Below are positions 34,064-43,601 of a stretch of DNA of 64,000 nucleotides, in pieces. Position numbers and translations under genes: made by a program. Within the stretch, counting starts at the first letter, position 1. The number at the start of each line of letters is the position of its first letter. Origin of the DNA: Sphingobium sp. DEHP117 (GTDB lineage Bacteria > Pseudomonadota > Alphaproteobacteria > Sphingomonadales > Sphingomonadaceae); the NCBI RefSeq assembly GCF_030867385.1, contig NZ_JAPFBJ010000001.1, positions 744,001 through 808,000 of the forward strand. The letters are read 5' to 3'. The notes beneath the pieces are model-generated. The model was not told the origin of the DNA, ran no database searches, and saw only the letters and a program-made list of their open reading frames with translations.

Positions 34064-35371
34064 ATGTCTACTTTTGGCATCAGCGACGCGCTCTGTGCGC
34101 GCGTGCCTGCCTTGCAGGCCTGGCTGGAGCATGCCTATCTCGATATTGCGCCTGTCGCCGCGCATTTGCCGCGCGACAAGGGCAGCATCTATGTGATGCT
34201 TGCAAGCGAGATCGCCTTTGCGAACTGCAGGGACATACTCATTGACTATCGCGAGGGCGAGCCGCGCTTTATCCGGGCCGCAAACGGACTGCCCGCTCGG
34301 GTCGAGTTCGGCCCGGCCGATACCGAGTTCGCCTGCGCGCTGGTGGCGGAGCTACTGCGCCCGTCCGGCACGCCTGCGGTGGGGGATGGCGCGAGCGCGC
34401 GGCTGATGATGCTGGCCTCCCGCATCGCCATGAGCGACGCGACCGTGCTGATCCAGGGAGACACTGGCACCGGCAAGGAAGGCATGGCGCGCTTTCTCCA
34501 TGCCCGCTCCGGCCGCAGGGAACGAGACTTTATCGCGGTCAACTGTGCGGCGCTGCCCGAGACGATGATGGAAGCCATGTTGTTTGGCCACAAGAAGGGC
34601 AGCTTTACCGGCGCGGCGCAATCGTCCGACGGCCTGTTCCTGGCGGCGGATGGCGGCACCCTGTTCCTCGACGAGATTGCCGAGTTGCCGCTGAACCTTC
34701 AGGCCAAGCTGCTGCGCGCGCTGCAGGAGGGGGAAATTCTGCCCGTGGGCGCAACGCATCCGGTGCCTGTCAACGTGCGGGTGATAGCCGCCTGCAACCG
34801 CGACCTTGCCGCTGAAGCTGACGCCGGGCGCTTTCGCAGCGATCTGTACTGGCGCCTCAATGTCATGCCGCTGGCGATGACGCCGCTCGCCGAGCGCCGG
34901 GGTGATGTGCTGGCGATTGCGGCGGCGATGCTGCTGGGCTTTGACGAGAAGCATAACCCGGAAGCCGAGTTCATCTGGCCGACCGAAGACACCATCAGCG
35001 CGCTCAAGGCCCATGAATGGCCGGGCAATGCCCGTGAACTGGGCAATGTGCTGCAACGCGCGCTGGTATTGCGCGAAGGCGAGCGGATCGTCGCCAGCGA
35101 TCTGTCACTGATGGCGCCGGTCGCGCCCTTCGCCCAGCCGCAGCGGGCGCTGGCGCCGCAGGTGCCGGTGGTGGAACCTATTATAATGTCCGGTTCACGC
35201 GGACGGCCGACACGACTTCAAGATATAGCGCGGGCCTCCAAGCTCGATGCGGTGCGCCACGCGCTGCGCGAGGCGGACGGACATCGGGCGCTTGCCGCGC
35301 GCAAGCTGGGAATTTCCGAACGCACGCTGCGTTATCGGCTCGCCGAGCTGCGCAATCTGGCGCTCGCGTGA
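34064..35371 (+). CDS. flbD: FlbD-type sigma-54-dependent flagellar regulator
   Basis: 435 residues. The first 110 residues are not a canonical receiver domain. The AAA+ domain has Walker A GDTGTGKEG (132-140), the sigma-54 loop GSFTGA (179-184, Ser in place of Ala), Walker B LFLDE (200-204) and YWRLNVMPL. The C-terminus is a Fis-type HTH, HRALAARKLGISERTLRYRL. FlbD-like proteins activate late flagellar genes with sigma-54 and can repress others. The gene heads the flagellar operon, 20 bp before fliE. The FlbD assignment rests on domain layout and context. Confidence 0.85.
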   Translation: MSTFGISDALCARVPALQAWLEHAYLDIAPVAAHLPRDKGSIYVMLASEIAFANCRDILIDYREGEPRFIRAANGLPARVEFGPADTEFACALVAELLRPSGTPAVGDGASARLMMLASRIAMSDATVLIQGDTGTGKEGMARFLHARSGRRERDFIAVNCAALPETMMEAMLFGHKKGSFTGAAQSSDGLFLAADGGTLFLDEIAELPLNLQAKLLRALQEGEILPVGATHPVPVNVRVIAACNRDLAAEADAGRFRSDLYWRLNVMPLAMTPLAERRGDVLAIAAAMLLGFDEKHNPEAEFIWPTEDTISALKAHEWPGNARELGNVLQRALVLREGERIVASDLSLMAPVAPFAQPQRALAPQVPVVEPIIMSGSRGRPTRLQDIARASKLDAVRHALREADGHRALAARKLGISERTLRYRLAELRNLALA

Positions 35372-35391
35372 AACGCAGGGAGGGCTGAGCG

Positions 35392-35757
35392 ATGAACGGC
35401 ATTTCCACTGACAGCATCATGGCGATGCGCAACGCCATATTGCAGAAGAACGCGGCGCTGCGCGATGTTTCCGGCACTCCCGGCGGCGCTCAGGTCGATG
35501 GCGTCAAGGGCGGCGGCGTCGGCGCGCCCTCCGGCCCGGCGGATTTCACTACGGCGCTTAAAGGCGCGCTGGAGAAGGTCAACGGCCTGCAAAGCGAGGC
35601 CAGTGCTGCGGCCAGCGCGTTCGAGCGTGGCGAGACGACCGACATAGCAGCGGTGATGCTGGCCAAGCAGAAGGCTTCCGTGAGCTTCGAGGCCACGCTG
35701 CAGGTGCGGAACAAGCTGCTTTCTGCCTATCGCGATATCATGAGCATGCCGGTGTGA
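35392..35757 (+). CDS. fliE: Flagellar hook-basal body protein FliE
   Basis: 121 residues. The C-terminal block KASVSFEATLQVRNKLLSAYRDIMSM is the FliE signature; FTTALKGALEKVNGLQSEA is the conserved middle helix. FliE joins the MS ring to the proximal rod. AGGGAGGG precedes the ATG. It is followed by fliF after 31 bp. Confidence 0.95.
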   Translation: MNGISTDSIMAMRNAILQKNAALRDVSGTPGGAQVDGVKGGGVGAPSGPADFTTALKGALEKVNGLQSEASAAASAFERGETTDIAAVMLAKQKASVSFEATLQVRNKLLSAYRDIMSMPV

Positions 35758-35788
35758 TGCGAACGGAATTTCGGGGAAACGATAAATC

Positions 35789-37570
35789 ATGAATGATCCT
35801 TTCACACCTGCACCTGCGGCTGCCCCTGCTCTTCCGGCGGTTTCGGCGCCCGCCGCGGGCGGCTTTGCCCGGCCGAGCTTCCGCTTTGGTGACATATTGA
35901 GCCAGCCAGCCGTGGCGAAGAGCCTGCCGATGCTGGGTCTGCTCGGTGTGGTCGGCGCGGCCGCGCTCGCCTGGACGACCCTGCGCGAGCCGCCGCAGCG
36001 CGACCTGTTCCGGGGTCTGCCGGACAGCGAGAAGGCGGCCGTCGCCGACGCGCTTGACAAGAATTCGATGAAATACAAGTTCGACAGCCAGTCCGGCGCG
36101 ATCACGGTGGCGGAGGACGATTATTTCAAAGCGAAGATCATGCTCGCCTCCGAGGGGCTGCCAAAGAGCGCGCCCGATGGCAACAGCATGATCGACAGCC
36201 TGCCGATGGGCGCCAGCCGCGCGGTCGAGGGAGAGAAGCTGCGCACCGCGCGCGAGATGGATCTGGCCCGGACGATCGAAGCGATTGACGGGGTCGAGGC
36301 CGCGCGGGTTCACCTCGCGGTGGAGGCGCCGAGCATCTTCCTGCGCGATCGGACCAAGCCGGCCGCCTCCGTGATGTTGCGCCTCGCCAGTGGCAAGTCG
36401 CTGCAGGACGGGCAGGTGCAGGCTATCGTGCATCTGATCGCCTCATCCGTTCCCGATCTTTCAACGGAAGCCATCTCTGTGGTCGATCAGAACGGCAACC
36501 TCCTCTCCAGCGTGGGCGGGGTCGAGGGCGAGACGGATCGCCAGATCGCTGTTCAGCAAAAGATCGAGGAAGGCTATCGCAAGGCGGTGGTCGCTTTGCT
36601 GACGCCGATCGTCGGCGCCGGCAAGTTTTCGACCGAAGTTCACGCCGATGTGAACTTCAATGAGCGCCAGGCCACGCGCGAGACTTATCCGCAGGATGAA
36701 GCGCGGCTGCGTGTGGAGCAGGGCGCGTGGCAAGCGGGCAATCCGAACAACGGCCCCGGCCTTCCCGCAGAGCCGGGCGGCATCCCGGGTGCGCTCTCCA
36801 ACACCGCGCCTCCCGCGCCCGGTGTCGGCACGCAGGCCGCGAATGCGCAAGCGGCGGCTGGCGCGAATGGCGCAACGCCGCCTTCAGCCGCCCAGAACGG
36901 CCAGACCCTGCCCAATATCGCGCCGTTGCGCACGCAGGAGAGCTACAACCGCAGCTTTGAGCTGGGCCGCGAGGTATCCGTCACCCGTGATGCGGTCGGC
37001 ACTGTAAAGCGGCTGTCGGTCGCGGTGGCGCTCGATAATGCGCCCAATGGCAAGCCCCGTACGCCGCAGGAGATCGCGCAGCTCGAAAATCTGGTCAAGA
37101 ACGCGGTGGGGTTTGATCAGGCGCGCGGAGACACCGTGGCACTGACCTCGCGCGGCTTCGCCAAGGATGCGCTGGGCGAAGACGCTGGCCCGCCCTTCTA
37201 CGAAGCGCCCTGGTTCAAGATGCTGGTGCGCAATCTTTCGGCGCTCGCGGTCGTGATCGTGGTGGTGATCGGCATCGGCAAGCCGCTGTTGAAGAAAATC
37301 GGCGAGGTAAAGGCCGCACCGACGATATCGCCCGCCGCCCGTGCCGCCAAGCGGCAGGAAATCGGCCTCCAGATGTCGCAGGAGCTGGCAAAGGCCGCCC
37401 AGGCCAACCCCGGCAGCCATATGGTCACGCTCGATATGATCAGCTCCACGCCGGACTACGCCCAGCGCGCCGACCTGATCCGCAACTTCGTGAAGCAGGA
37501 CCCGGACCGCGCCGCGCTCGTCGTGCGTGATCTGTTGAGGGAAGGTAGCAAGGCCAAAGAAAATGCCTGA
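35789..37570 (+). CDS. fliF: Flagellar MS-ring protein FliF
   Basis: 593 residues, near the family length. A Pro/Ala-rich cytoplasmic tail is followed by TM1 (MLGLLGVVGAAALAW, about residue 50). The ring-building domains include LFRGLPDSEKAAVADAL, KIMLASEGLPKS and ARVHLAVEAPSIFL. A low-complexity Gln/Ala/Pro stretch lies at 310-375. TM2 (NLSALAVVIVVVIGIG) precedes the C-terminal FliG-binding tail, VKQDPDRAALVVRDLLREG. It overlaps fliG by 8 bp. Confidence 0.97.
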   Translation: MNDPFTPAPAAAPALPAVSAPAAGGFARPSFRFGDILSQPAVAKSLPMLGLLGVVGAAALAWTTLREPPQRDLFRGLPDSEKAAVADALDKNSMKYKFDSQSGAITVAEDDYFKAKIMLASEGLPKSAPDGNSMIDSLPMGASRAVEGEKLRTAREMDLARTIEAIDGVEAARVHLAVEAPSIFLRDRTKPAASVMLRLASGKSLQDGQVQAIVHLIASSVPDLSTEAISVVDQNGNLLSSVGGVEGETDRQIAVQQKIEEGYRKAVVALLTPIVGAGKFSTEVHADVNFNERQATRETYPQDEARLRVEQGAWQAGNPNNGPGLPAEPGGIPGALSNTAPPAPGVGTQAANAQAAAGANGATPPSAAQNGQTLPNIAPLRTQESYNRSFELGREVSVTRDAVGTVKRLSVAVALDNAPNGKPRTPQEIAQLENLVKNAVGFDQARGDTVALTSRGFAKDALGEDAGPPFYEAPWFKMLVRNLSALAVVIVVVIGIGKPLLKKIGEVKAAPTISPAARAAKRQEIGLQMSQELAKAAQANPGSHMVTLDMISSTPDYAQRADLIRNFVKQDPDRAALVVRDLLREGSKAKENA

Positions 37571-38594
37571 GCTTGATCTCGACGTAGACGAAGAAAATCT
37601 GAAGCCGCTGCATGGCAGCGCGGCAGCGGCCGTGCTCCTGATGCTCTTCAACGAGGACGAGGCTGCGGAGATACTCTCGCGTCTGGAGCCGGACGAAGTG
37701 CGCCAGCTTGGCTACGCCATGTATGATGTGGCCGACGTGGAGATCGAAGAGGTCAACCAGGCGCTCGACCAGTTCGTCAGCAAGGCACGCCGCCGCACCA
37801 CCATCGGCTATGGCGCGACTCGCCACATCCGTGGCGCGATGCACAAGGCCCTGGGGCCGGAGCGTGCCGACAATATCCTCGCGCGCATCACACCGCCGAC
37901 CCGCACGACAAAGCTTTCGATGCTCAAATGGATGGAAGCGGGGGAGATCGCCGCCATCATCGAGCAGGAGCACCCGCAGGTGATGGCGATCATCCTCGCG
38001 CATCTCGAGCCGCGCGCGGCGGCGGACGTACTCTCGATGCTGCCGCTGGAGTGCCAGGAAGATGTCATCTACCGCGTGGCGACATTGGGGCCTGTCAGCG
38101 CCGAGGCGCTCGACGACCTCGAAGTCATGATGTCGAGCGGCACGCCGACCCAGAAGAAAGGCGCAACATCGCAGCGCGGCGGCACGAGCGAGGCGGCTGC
38201 GATCATGAATAATGTCCGCAAGGATATGGAACAGCGCATCATGAAAGCGCTCACCAAGCGAGACAAGATCATCAGCCAGACAATCGAGGAGGAGATGTTC
38301 ATCTTCGACAACCTGATCGAGCTGGACGACAAGAATATGGGCGCGCTGCTGCGCGGCATCGATACCGAGCTACTGGTCGTGGCCTTGAAGGGCGCGAACG
38401 AGATGCTGAAGTCGAAGATGCTGGGCTGCATGTCCCAGCGCGCGGCGCAGTCGATCGTGGACGAGATGGAGGAACGCGGGCCGATGCGCCTTGCCGACGT
38501 CGTCGACGCGCAGAAGAAGGTGGTGGCCGAGGCCCGCCGCCTTGCCGAACAGGGCACGATCATGCTCGGCGCAGGGGGCGACGACTTTGTCTAG
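37563..38594 (+). CDS. fliG: Flagellar motor switch protein FliG
   Basis: 343 residues. The N-terminal FliF-binding domain starts LHGSAAAAVLLMLFNEDEAAEIL; the middle domain has the EHPQ motif (IIEQEHPQVMAIILAHL); the C-terminal torque domain has LIELDDKNMGALLRGIDTE and MLGCMSQRAAQSIVDEMEERGPMR with the charged residues that contact the stator. All three domains are intact. It overlaps fliF and fliH. Confidence 0.97.
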   Translation: MPELDLDVDEENLKPLHGSAAAAVLLMLFNEDEAAEILSRLEPDEVRQLGYAMYDVADVEIEEVNQALDQFVSKARRRTTIGYGATRHIRGAMHKALGPERADNILARITPPTRTTKLSMLKWMEAGEIAAIIEQEHPQVMAIILAHLEPRAAADVLSMLPLECQEDVIYRVATLGPVSAEALDDLEVMMSSGTPTQKKGATSQRGGTSEAAAIMNNVRKDMEQRIMKALTKRDKIISQTIEEEMFIFDNLIELDDKNMGALLRGIDTELLVVALKGANEMLKSKMLGCMSQRAAQSIVDEMEERGPMRLADVVDAQKKVVAEARRLAEQGTIMLGAGGDDFV

Positions 38595-39225
38595 AGTGTT
38601 CACACCGGCGCAAATCGGGGAAGCTCAGCCGGTTTCTATCGGCATGCTGGGCAATGCGGCGGCCGGAACGCCCTTTCGTGCGCGCTTTGCAGACGGGCAG
38701 GAGGTTTCTCACACCCGCCCGGCTTCGTCGCCAGCGCAGGGCCGCCAGGATCCGCTCGAACAGGCGCGGGCAGACGCCTTTGCGGAGGGGTTCGATGCGG
38801 GCATGCGCATCGCAGGCGAAAACCACGCCGCCGATACGGAGGCGAGCGCGCGGCTGGCGCAGGCGCTGGAGCAGATCGTCCCCGCCGCCAATGGCGCGTT
38901 GTCCGAAATGCTGTCCGTCGCCGTCAGTCGGCTGGTGAGCCAGATCGTGGGCGAAGCGCCTGTGAATGCGGAGTTGCTGCATCAGCGGGTGGAAGCGGTC
39001 GCCGCTTTCATCGAGGATGAGCAGGCGCGCACGGCGCTGTGCCTCAATCCCGAGGACATACCGCTGCTTGGGGGCCGGGAGGTTGCCTGGCGGATCCAGC
39101 CCGATGCATCCGTTGCGCGCGGCTGCGTGCGCCTCGATGCAGGCGATGGCTGGATCGAGCATGGGCCTGATGTGCAGCTCTCGCGGTTGAAGGCACTGCT
39201 GGATGACATGGAGGGTCAGGGATGA
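38587..39225 (+). CDS. fliH: Flagellar export regulator FliH
   Basis: 212 residues from a TTG start at 38587. AGGGGG lies eight bases upstream and the 8-bp overlap with fliG mirrors fliF/fliG; a GTG at 38596 is the alternative. The N-terminus is Pro/Gln-rich, the middle has the long helix ARADAFAEGFDAGMRIAGEN, and the C-terminus has the FliH/YscL-like domain (AVSRLVSQIVGEAPVNAELL). It binds and restrains FliI and brings it to the export gate. Sequence divergence is typical of FliH; position between fliG and fliI supports the call. It overlaps fliI as ATGA. Confidence 0.85.
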   Translation: MSRVFTPAQIGEAQPVSIGMLGNAAAGTPFRARFADGQEVSHTRPASSPAQGRQDPLEQARADAFAEGFDAGMRIAGENHAADTEASARLAQALEQIVPAANGALSEMLSVAVSRLVSQIVGEAPVNAELLHQRVEAVAAFIEDEQARTALCLNPEDIPLLGGREVAWRIQPDASVARGCVRLDAGDGWIEHGPDVQLSRLKALLDDMEGQG

Positions 39226-40550
39226 TCGCCGCCGCGCTCGCTCATGCCGAAAAGCTGCTGGATCACACCGTGCTGCCTGACGCGCCGCGCCATGTCGGCC
39301 GCCTCATCAGCCATGATGCGGGCATGCTGGAGGTGACGGGCTTCAACAGGCCGGTCGGCACAGGCGCGCGGATCGCATGCTCTGGCGGTGGATTTTCGAG
39401 GGCCGAGGTTGTTGGCTTTCGTGGCAACAAGGCCGTGCTGGTGCCTCTCGACATGGACTCCGCGCTGGAAAATGGCGCGCGGGTGGAGCCGGACAGCGCC
39501 GCCAACATGGTGCAGGTGGGCGAGGGGCTGATCGGGCGCATAATCGATGCGATGGGCCAGCCGCTTGATCGCAAGGGGCCGGTGCTCGCGCAGGGCCATT
39601 GGCCGTTGAACGGCGTGCGCGGCAATGTGCTCGATCGTGGACGCGTGACCGAGCGCTTCGATCTGGGCGTCCGTGCCGTCAACGCGCTGCTTACCGCCGG
39701 GCGTGGCCAGCGCATCGCTATCATAGCGGGGTCAGGCGTCGGTAAATCGGTACTGATGGGCCAGATGATCGCCGGGGCCGAGGCCGATGTCGTCGTTGTC
39801 GGCCTTATCGGCGAGCGTGGCCGCGAGGTGAGCGACTTCATCGAAACCAAGCTTTCGGGCGGAATGATGCGCAAGAGCGTCGTCGTCGCCGTGCCTGCGG
39901 ACCACCCGCCGGTGCTGCGCCTGCGCGCTGCCGCCCGCGCGACGGCCATCGCCGAATATTTCCGCGCGCGCGGCAAGCAGGTGCTGCTCCTGATCGACAG
40001 CCTCACCCGCTGCGCCCACGCGCAGCGCGAGATCGGCCTGTCGCTGGGCGAGCCGCCTGCGATGAAAGGCTATCCGCCCTCCGCGCTTTCTCTCATTCCG
40101 CGCCTTGCCGAGCGGGCAGGGGTGGATACGCGTTCCGGCGGTTCGATCACCGCGCTCTACACTGTCCTTGCAGATGGCGACGACACCGACGACCCAATCG
40201 TCGACGCCGCCCGCGCCATCGTCGACGGGCATATCGTTCTATCCCGGCACCTCTCGGAACAGAGTATCTTTCCGGCCATAGATGTCGGCAAGTCGCTCTC
40301 TCGCGTGATGGCTGACGTGACGGATGATGCTCACCTGGGCGCGGCCGCGATGTATCGCGCGCTATGGGCAGCCTACGAGGAAAATCGCGATTTGATCCTT
40401 ATGGGTGCCTATCGCCCGGGCAATGATCCGCTGATCGATGAGGCAGTGTCGCGCCGTCAGCAGGTGCTCGATTTCCTGCGCCAGAGCGCGAAGAGTCAGG
40501 TTGATATGGACTCTAGCATTGCCGCGCTACAGGCGGAGTTCGGCATATGA
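39222..40550 (+). CDS. fliI: Flagellum-specific ATPase FliI
   Basis: 442 residues. Walker A is AGSGVGKSVLMGQM, VVVGLIGERGREVSDFIE is the characteristic export-ATPase segment, and Walker B is VLLLIDSLTR. GEPPAMKGYPPSALSLIPRLAERAG is the signature of the FliI/YscN type. It powers type III export of flagellar subunits with FliH and FliJ. ATGA overlaps link it to fliH and fliJ. Confidence 0.97.
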   Translation: MIAAALAHAEKLLDHTVLPDAPRHVGRLISHDAGMLEVTGFNRPVGTGARIACSGGGFSRAEVVGFRGNKAVLVPLDMDSALENGARVEPDSAANMVQVGEGLIGRIIDAMGQPLDRKGPVLAQGHWPLNGVRGNVLDRGRVTERFDLGVRAVNALLTAGRGQRIAIIAGSGVGKSVLMGQMIAGAEADVVVVGLIGERGREVSDFIETKLSGGMMRKSVVVAVPADHPPVLRLRAAARATAIAEYFRARGKQVLLLIDSLTRCAHAQREIGLSLGEPPAMKGYPPSALSLIPRLAERAGVDTRSGGSITALYTVLADGDDTDDPIVDAARAIVDGHIVLSRHLSEQSIFPAIDVGKSLSRVMADVTDDAHLGAAAMYRALWAAYEENRDLILMGAYRPGNDPLIDEAVSRRQQVLDFLRQSAKSQVDMDSSIAALQAEFGI

Positions 40551-40993
40551 GCGGCAAGCTGGTATCCCGGCGTCAGCGGCTTGTGAGGGTGCGGGATGTG
40601 CAGCACACCATGGCCGTGGCGGAGACAGTCCGCGCGCGTGACGAAGCCGCCAGCATCGAGCATAACGCCCAACGGGTCGCGCGGGTTCGCGCGGACCTGT
40701 TTCACAATGATCGCAATATGATAGGCGGTACACTTGCGGCCTACCGTGAAATGGCGGAGCGGCTTGAGCGGGCGGGCAAGCAGCTTGAAGGTGCGCTGTA
40801 TGACGCGCGCAAGGTGGTCGACTACAAGCAGGAAATGCAGGTTGAGGCCAGCCGCGAAAAGGAAATTGCGGAGAGACTCAAAGCTCAGGCAGCGGCTCGG
40901 GCCGAGGCGACACGGGAGGCGCGCATCGCTGCAATCCCACCGCACAAAATGCTGAAAATGCGCATGATGGCTCAGATGGGGGATAAGGAATGA
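40547..40993 (+). CDS. fliJ: Flagellar export protein FliJ
   Basis: 148 residues, almost entirely helical and charged, as expected for the FliJ coiled coil (RRQRLVRVRDVQHTMAVAET, ERLERAGKQLEGALYDARKV). Sequence conservation of FliJ is low, so the call leans on length, coiled-coil nature and its place after fliI. Overlaps fliI and fliK as ATGA. Confidence 0.8.
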   Translation: MSGKLVSRRQRLVRVRDVQHTMAVAETVRARDEAASIEHNAQRVARVRADLFHNDRNMIGGTLAAYREMAERLERAGKQLEGALYDARKVVDYKQEMQVEASREKEIAERLKAQAAARAEATREARIAAIPPHKMLKMRMMAQMGDKE

Positions 40994-42831
40994 CCATGGC
41001 ACTTTCCAACGCAACGCATGGCGCGCCGAGAAAAGCACACGGCGCGGTTCGGGGGGCACCCGTGACGGGGCTCGAGTTCTTGACCGAGAGTGGCGACCTA
41101 TCGGCCGTGACCGCCACCGGCAAGGAGGGCGTTGATTTTTCCACGCTGATGCAGGGAATCATGCAACCCGTCCCAACTCTGGATTCTGCGGCTGCGTCGG
41201 CATCGCCCCTGCCGGTCTCCCCTCCCGAAGCGAAACCCACTGAGGCGGGCGAGCATAATCCGGACGCCGCCGTGGCATTGCTGGCGGTGGCGCTGGGAAA
41301 TCCCGATGCGCCAGTCGCGCCTCCTTCTCAAGTCGCGGTGACGGTGCCGCAGGTCACGAAGCAGCCAGACGCAGCGCCGCAGGCAGCCATGGATAAGGAG
41401 CATGGTCCAGGTACCGATGGCAAGAATGCCGCTGCCTTCCAGCTCGCAGCCGAAAAAGCAGTCACACGCCGGGCCGCTGCCTCAGCCAAGAAGCAAGCCG
41501 ACGTTGCGCTTCAGGAGCAAGAGAGCGAGGAAACCAGGGGAACGAAGGCAGAAGGGAAGCCGACTGATGCCGTAGCCTCCGCGCAGGCTCCGGCCGCGCA
41601 GGAACCCGGCGCTCAGAGTCTGTCTCCGCCACAAACTCTCTTAGAAACGGCGACCACACCCTCTGCAACCGCGCCCGATCCCAAAGCTCAGAGCCTGTTT
41701 CACTCGAATGCCCCCATTCAGGGCGCGCGCACGCCGGTTGCCCAGCCGGTGTCGGTCTCCGTCGGCGAGAATGAGGCCCGCGAGCCTCGGCCGAGCGAAG
41801 GACACGAGGCGATGAGTGCGCTGGAGATCACTGACGGCACAACCCGCGCCCAGCCAAGCTTCGTGACGACGCCGTCAAAGCAGGGTGCAGGAGAAAAAGC
41901 GCCTGCTGCCGAAGCTCTGAGCCCCGCTGAAGCGAGTATGCTGGAGCAGATAGCTGGGAGCGAGGGACCTGATTTCAAATCAAAGCAAAAGACAATAAGT
42001 TATTCTGAAAAAACCGAAAAATTTGGTGATGGTCAGTCTGATCGATCGCCCGCGAATGCTCTGAAAGACCTCTCGCACTCGCGTGAGGTGCGCGCGATGG
42101 AGGGGGCTGACGCTCCCACTGCGCGTCTGGACGTAGCGTCTATCGTGTCGCGTGTCGAAGGTGCCAGCCAGCCGCTGCCCGCCTCAACCGCGTCGGTCGC
42201 TCCTTTGGGCCTTCAGCCTGCATCGAGCCTGAGCGTGGCCGGAAGCCTTGGCCAGCAGGTGGTCGACATGGGCGTCAGCGGCCAGTGGATCGAGGATGTC
42301 GCGCGCCAGATCGCGAGCATCGCTGCCAATCCAGGTCACGGCAGCTTCCGCATCGCCTCGCACGAGTTGGGCGCGGTACGGGTGGACATCGCACCCAGCG
42401 CGATCGGCAGCGGGTCGGACATTTTGATGCGTGTCGACAATGACGCTGCCTTTGCCGCTCTCAGCGACGACAAGGAGCGGTTGATGCAGGATGCGCGCAT
42501 GGCGTCCGTGCGCATCGGCGAGCTGCGCATTGATCGCGTCAACTCGCCGCAGGAGGCCGCGCGTGGTGACATGGGCGGCAATAGCCAGCAACAGCAGAAC
42601 CCCGCCAACCCGCAGCAGGGCAACCAGTCGTCCCAGGCACAGACAAGCGCGCAGATGGGAGGAAATGGCGGACACCAGCAGGGCAGGCAGGACGCCGCCG
42701 CGCTCGCTGGACAGAATCAGGGGGGGCAAAACCCTAAAGCTCCATTCACCACGACCGTTATGAGAGATGGGCAGGCCGATGAGGCTGGTCCGACGCGCTC
42801 CGGGCGGGGCGACAGCGCTCGCTACGCCTGA
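40990..42831 (+). CDS. fliK: Flagellar hook-length control protein FliK
   Basis: 613 residues. The first 400 are low-complexity, rich in Ala, Pro, Glu and Ser, as in the secreted ruler part of FliK. The C-terminal hook-length domain is at about residues 420-520 (WIEDVARQIASIAANPGHGS, HELGAVRVDIAPSAIGSGSD). A Gln/Asn-rich tail follows. A small patch at 41980-42050 is less GC-rich (SKQKTISYSEKTEKFGD). It sets hook length and switches export specificity. Overlaps fliJ by 4 bp. Confidence 0.85.
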   Translation: MTMALSNATHGAPRKAHGAVRGAPVTGLEFLTESGDLSAVTATGKEGVDFSTLMQGIMQPVPTLDSAAASASPLPVSPPEAKPTEAGEHNPDAAVALLAVALGNPDAPVAPPSQVAVTVPQVTKQPDAAPQAAMDKEHGPGTDGKNAAAFQLAAEKAVTRRAAASAKKQADVALQEQESEETRGTKAEGKPTDAVASAQAPAAQEPGAQSLSPPQTLLETATTPSATAPDPKAQSLFHSNAPIQGARTPVAQPVSVSVGENEAREPRPSEGHEAMSALEITDGTTRAQPSFVTTPSKQGAGEKAPAAEALSPAEASMLEQIAGSEGPDFKSKQKTISYSEKTEKFGDGQSDRSPANALKDLSHSREVRAMEGADAPTARLDVASIVSRVEGASQPLPASTASVAPLGLQPASSLSVAGSLGQQVVDMGVSGQWIEDVARQIASIAANPGHGSFRIASHELGAVRVDIAPSAIGSGSDILMRVDNDAAFAALSDDKERLMQDARMASVRIGELRIDRVNSPQEAARGDMGGNSQQQQNPANPQQGNQSSQAQTSAQMGGNGGHQQGRQDAAALAGQNQGGQNPKAPFTTTVMRDGQADEAGPTRSGRGDSARYA

Positions 42832-42869
42832 AGCAAGCGCGAAACGGGGCATGATGCAGGACCGGACCA

Positions 42870-43547
42870 ATGGCTGAAGACATTATCGACGCACCCGCAA
42901 AGGGCGGCAAGGGAAAGGGGATGATCATCATCATCCTCATCGTGCTGCTGATGAGTGGCGCGGGCGTTGCCGGTGGCCTCTTTGCCGCCGGCGCCTTTGG
43001 CGCGCATGAGGAAGAGGAAGTCGTCGAACTGGACCCCAACCGGCCAGTCCTGGTGAAAAAGGGGGAGGATCCACTCGCCGTGGCCGAGAAGGCCATTGCG
43101 GACTCTGGCGCCACCCCCACCGAAAGCGGCGGTGAGGGAAAGAAGGACGCGGGCGTTCCCCATGTCGAGACCGACTTCAAGATCCCCAAGGGCGGCATAG
43201 ACCTGCCGCGCCCCAAGAAACCGTCCGAATATCAGGCGACCTATTTCCAGATGCCTGCACCCTACACGTCTAACCTCGCGGATACCGATTCGCTGGTGCA
43301 GGTGGCGATCGCCATTTCCACATTTTACGACGCGCGCGTGACCGACGCGCTCAAGACTCATGAGCTGGCGCTGCGCTCCGCGATTCTCATGCTGCTCTCG
43401 CAACAGAGCGGTGTTGAGCTGTCTACCCCACAGGGCAAGGAAGCCCTCCAGCAACGTCTTACCGCGCTTATTAACAAAATATTGCGTGAAAAGACGGGCT
43501 ATTCCGGGGTTGATAACGTTTATTTTACCAATTTCATTATTCAATAG
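42870..43547 (+). CDS. fliL: Flagellar basal body-associated protein FliL
   Basis: 225 residues. A single TM helix (GMIIIILIVLLMSGAGVAGGLFAAGAF) follows a short Lys-rich cytoplasmic segment. The periplasmic part begins with an acidic linker and ends with the FliL domain (VQVAIAISTFYDARVTDAL, HELALRSAILMLLSQQS, INKILREKTGYSGVDNVYFT). It surrounds and supports the stator. Lies 38 bp after fliK. Confidence 0.93.
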   Translation: MAEDIIDAPAKGGKGKGMIIIILIVLLMSGAGVAGGLFAAGAFGAHEEEEVVELDPNRPVLVKKGEDPLAVAEKAIADSGATPTESGGEGKKDAGVPHVETDFKIPKGGIDLPRPKKPSEYQATYFQMPAPYTSNLADTDSLVQVAIAISTFYDARVTDALKTHELALRSAILMLLSQQSGVELSTPQGKEALQQRLTALINKILREKTGYSGVDNVYFTNFIIQ

Positions 43548-43601
43548 GGCGTCCAAAGCCCGGGTTAGTCCTCTGGCGGCGGACAGGGGACTGATTGGGT
43601 T

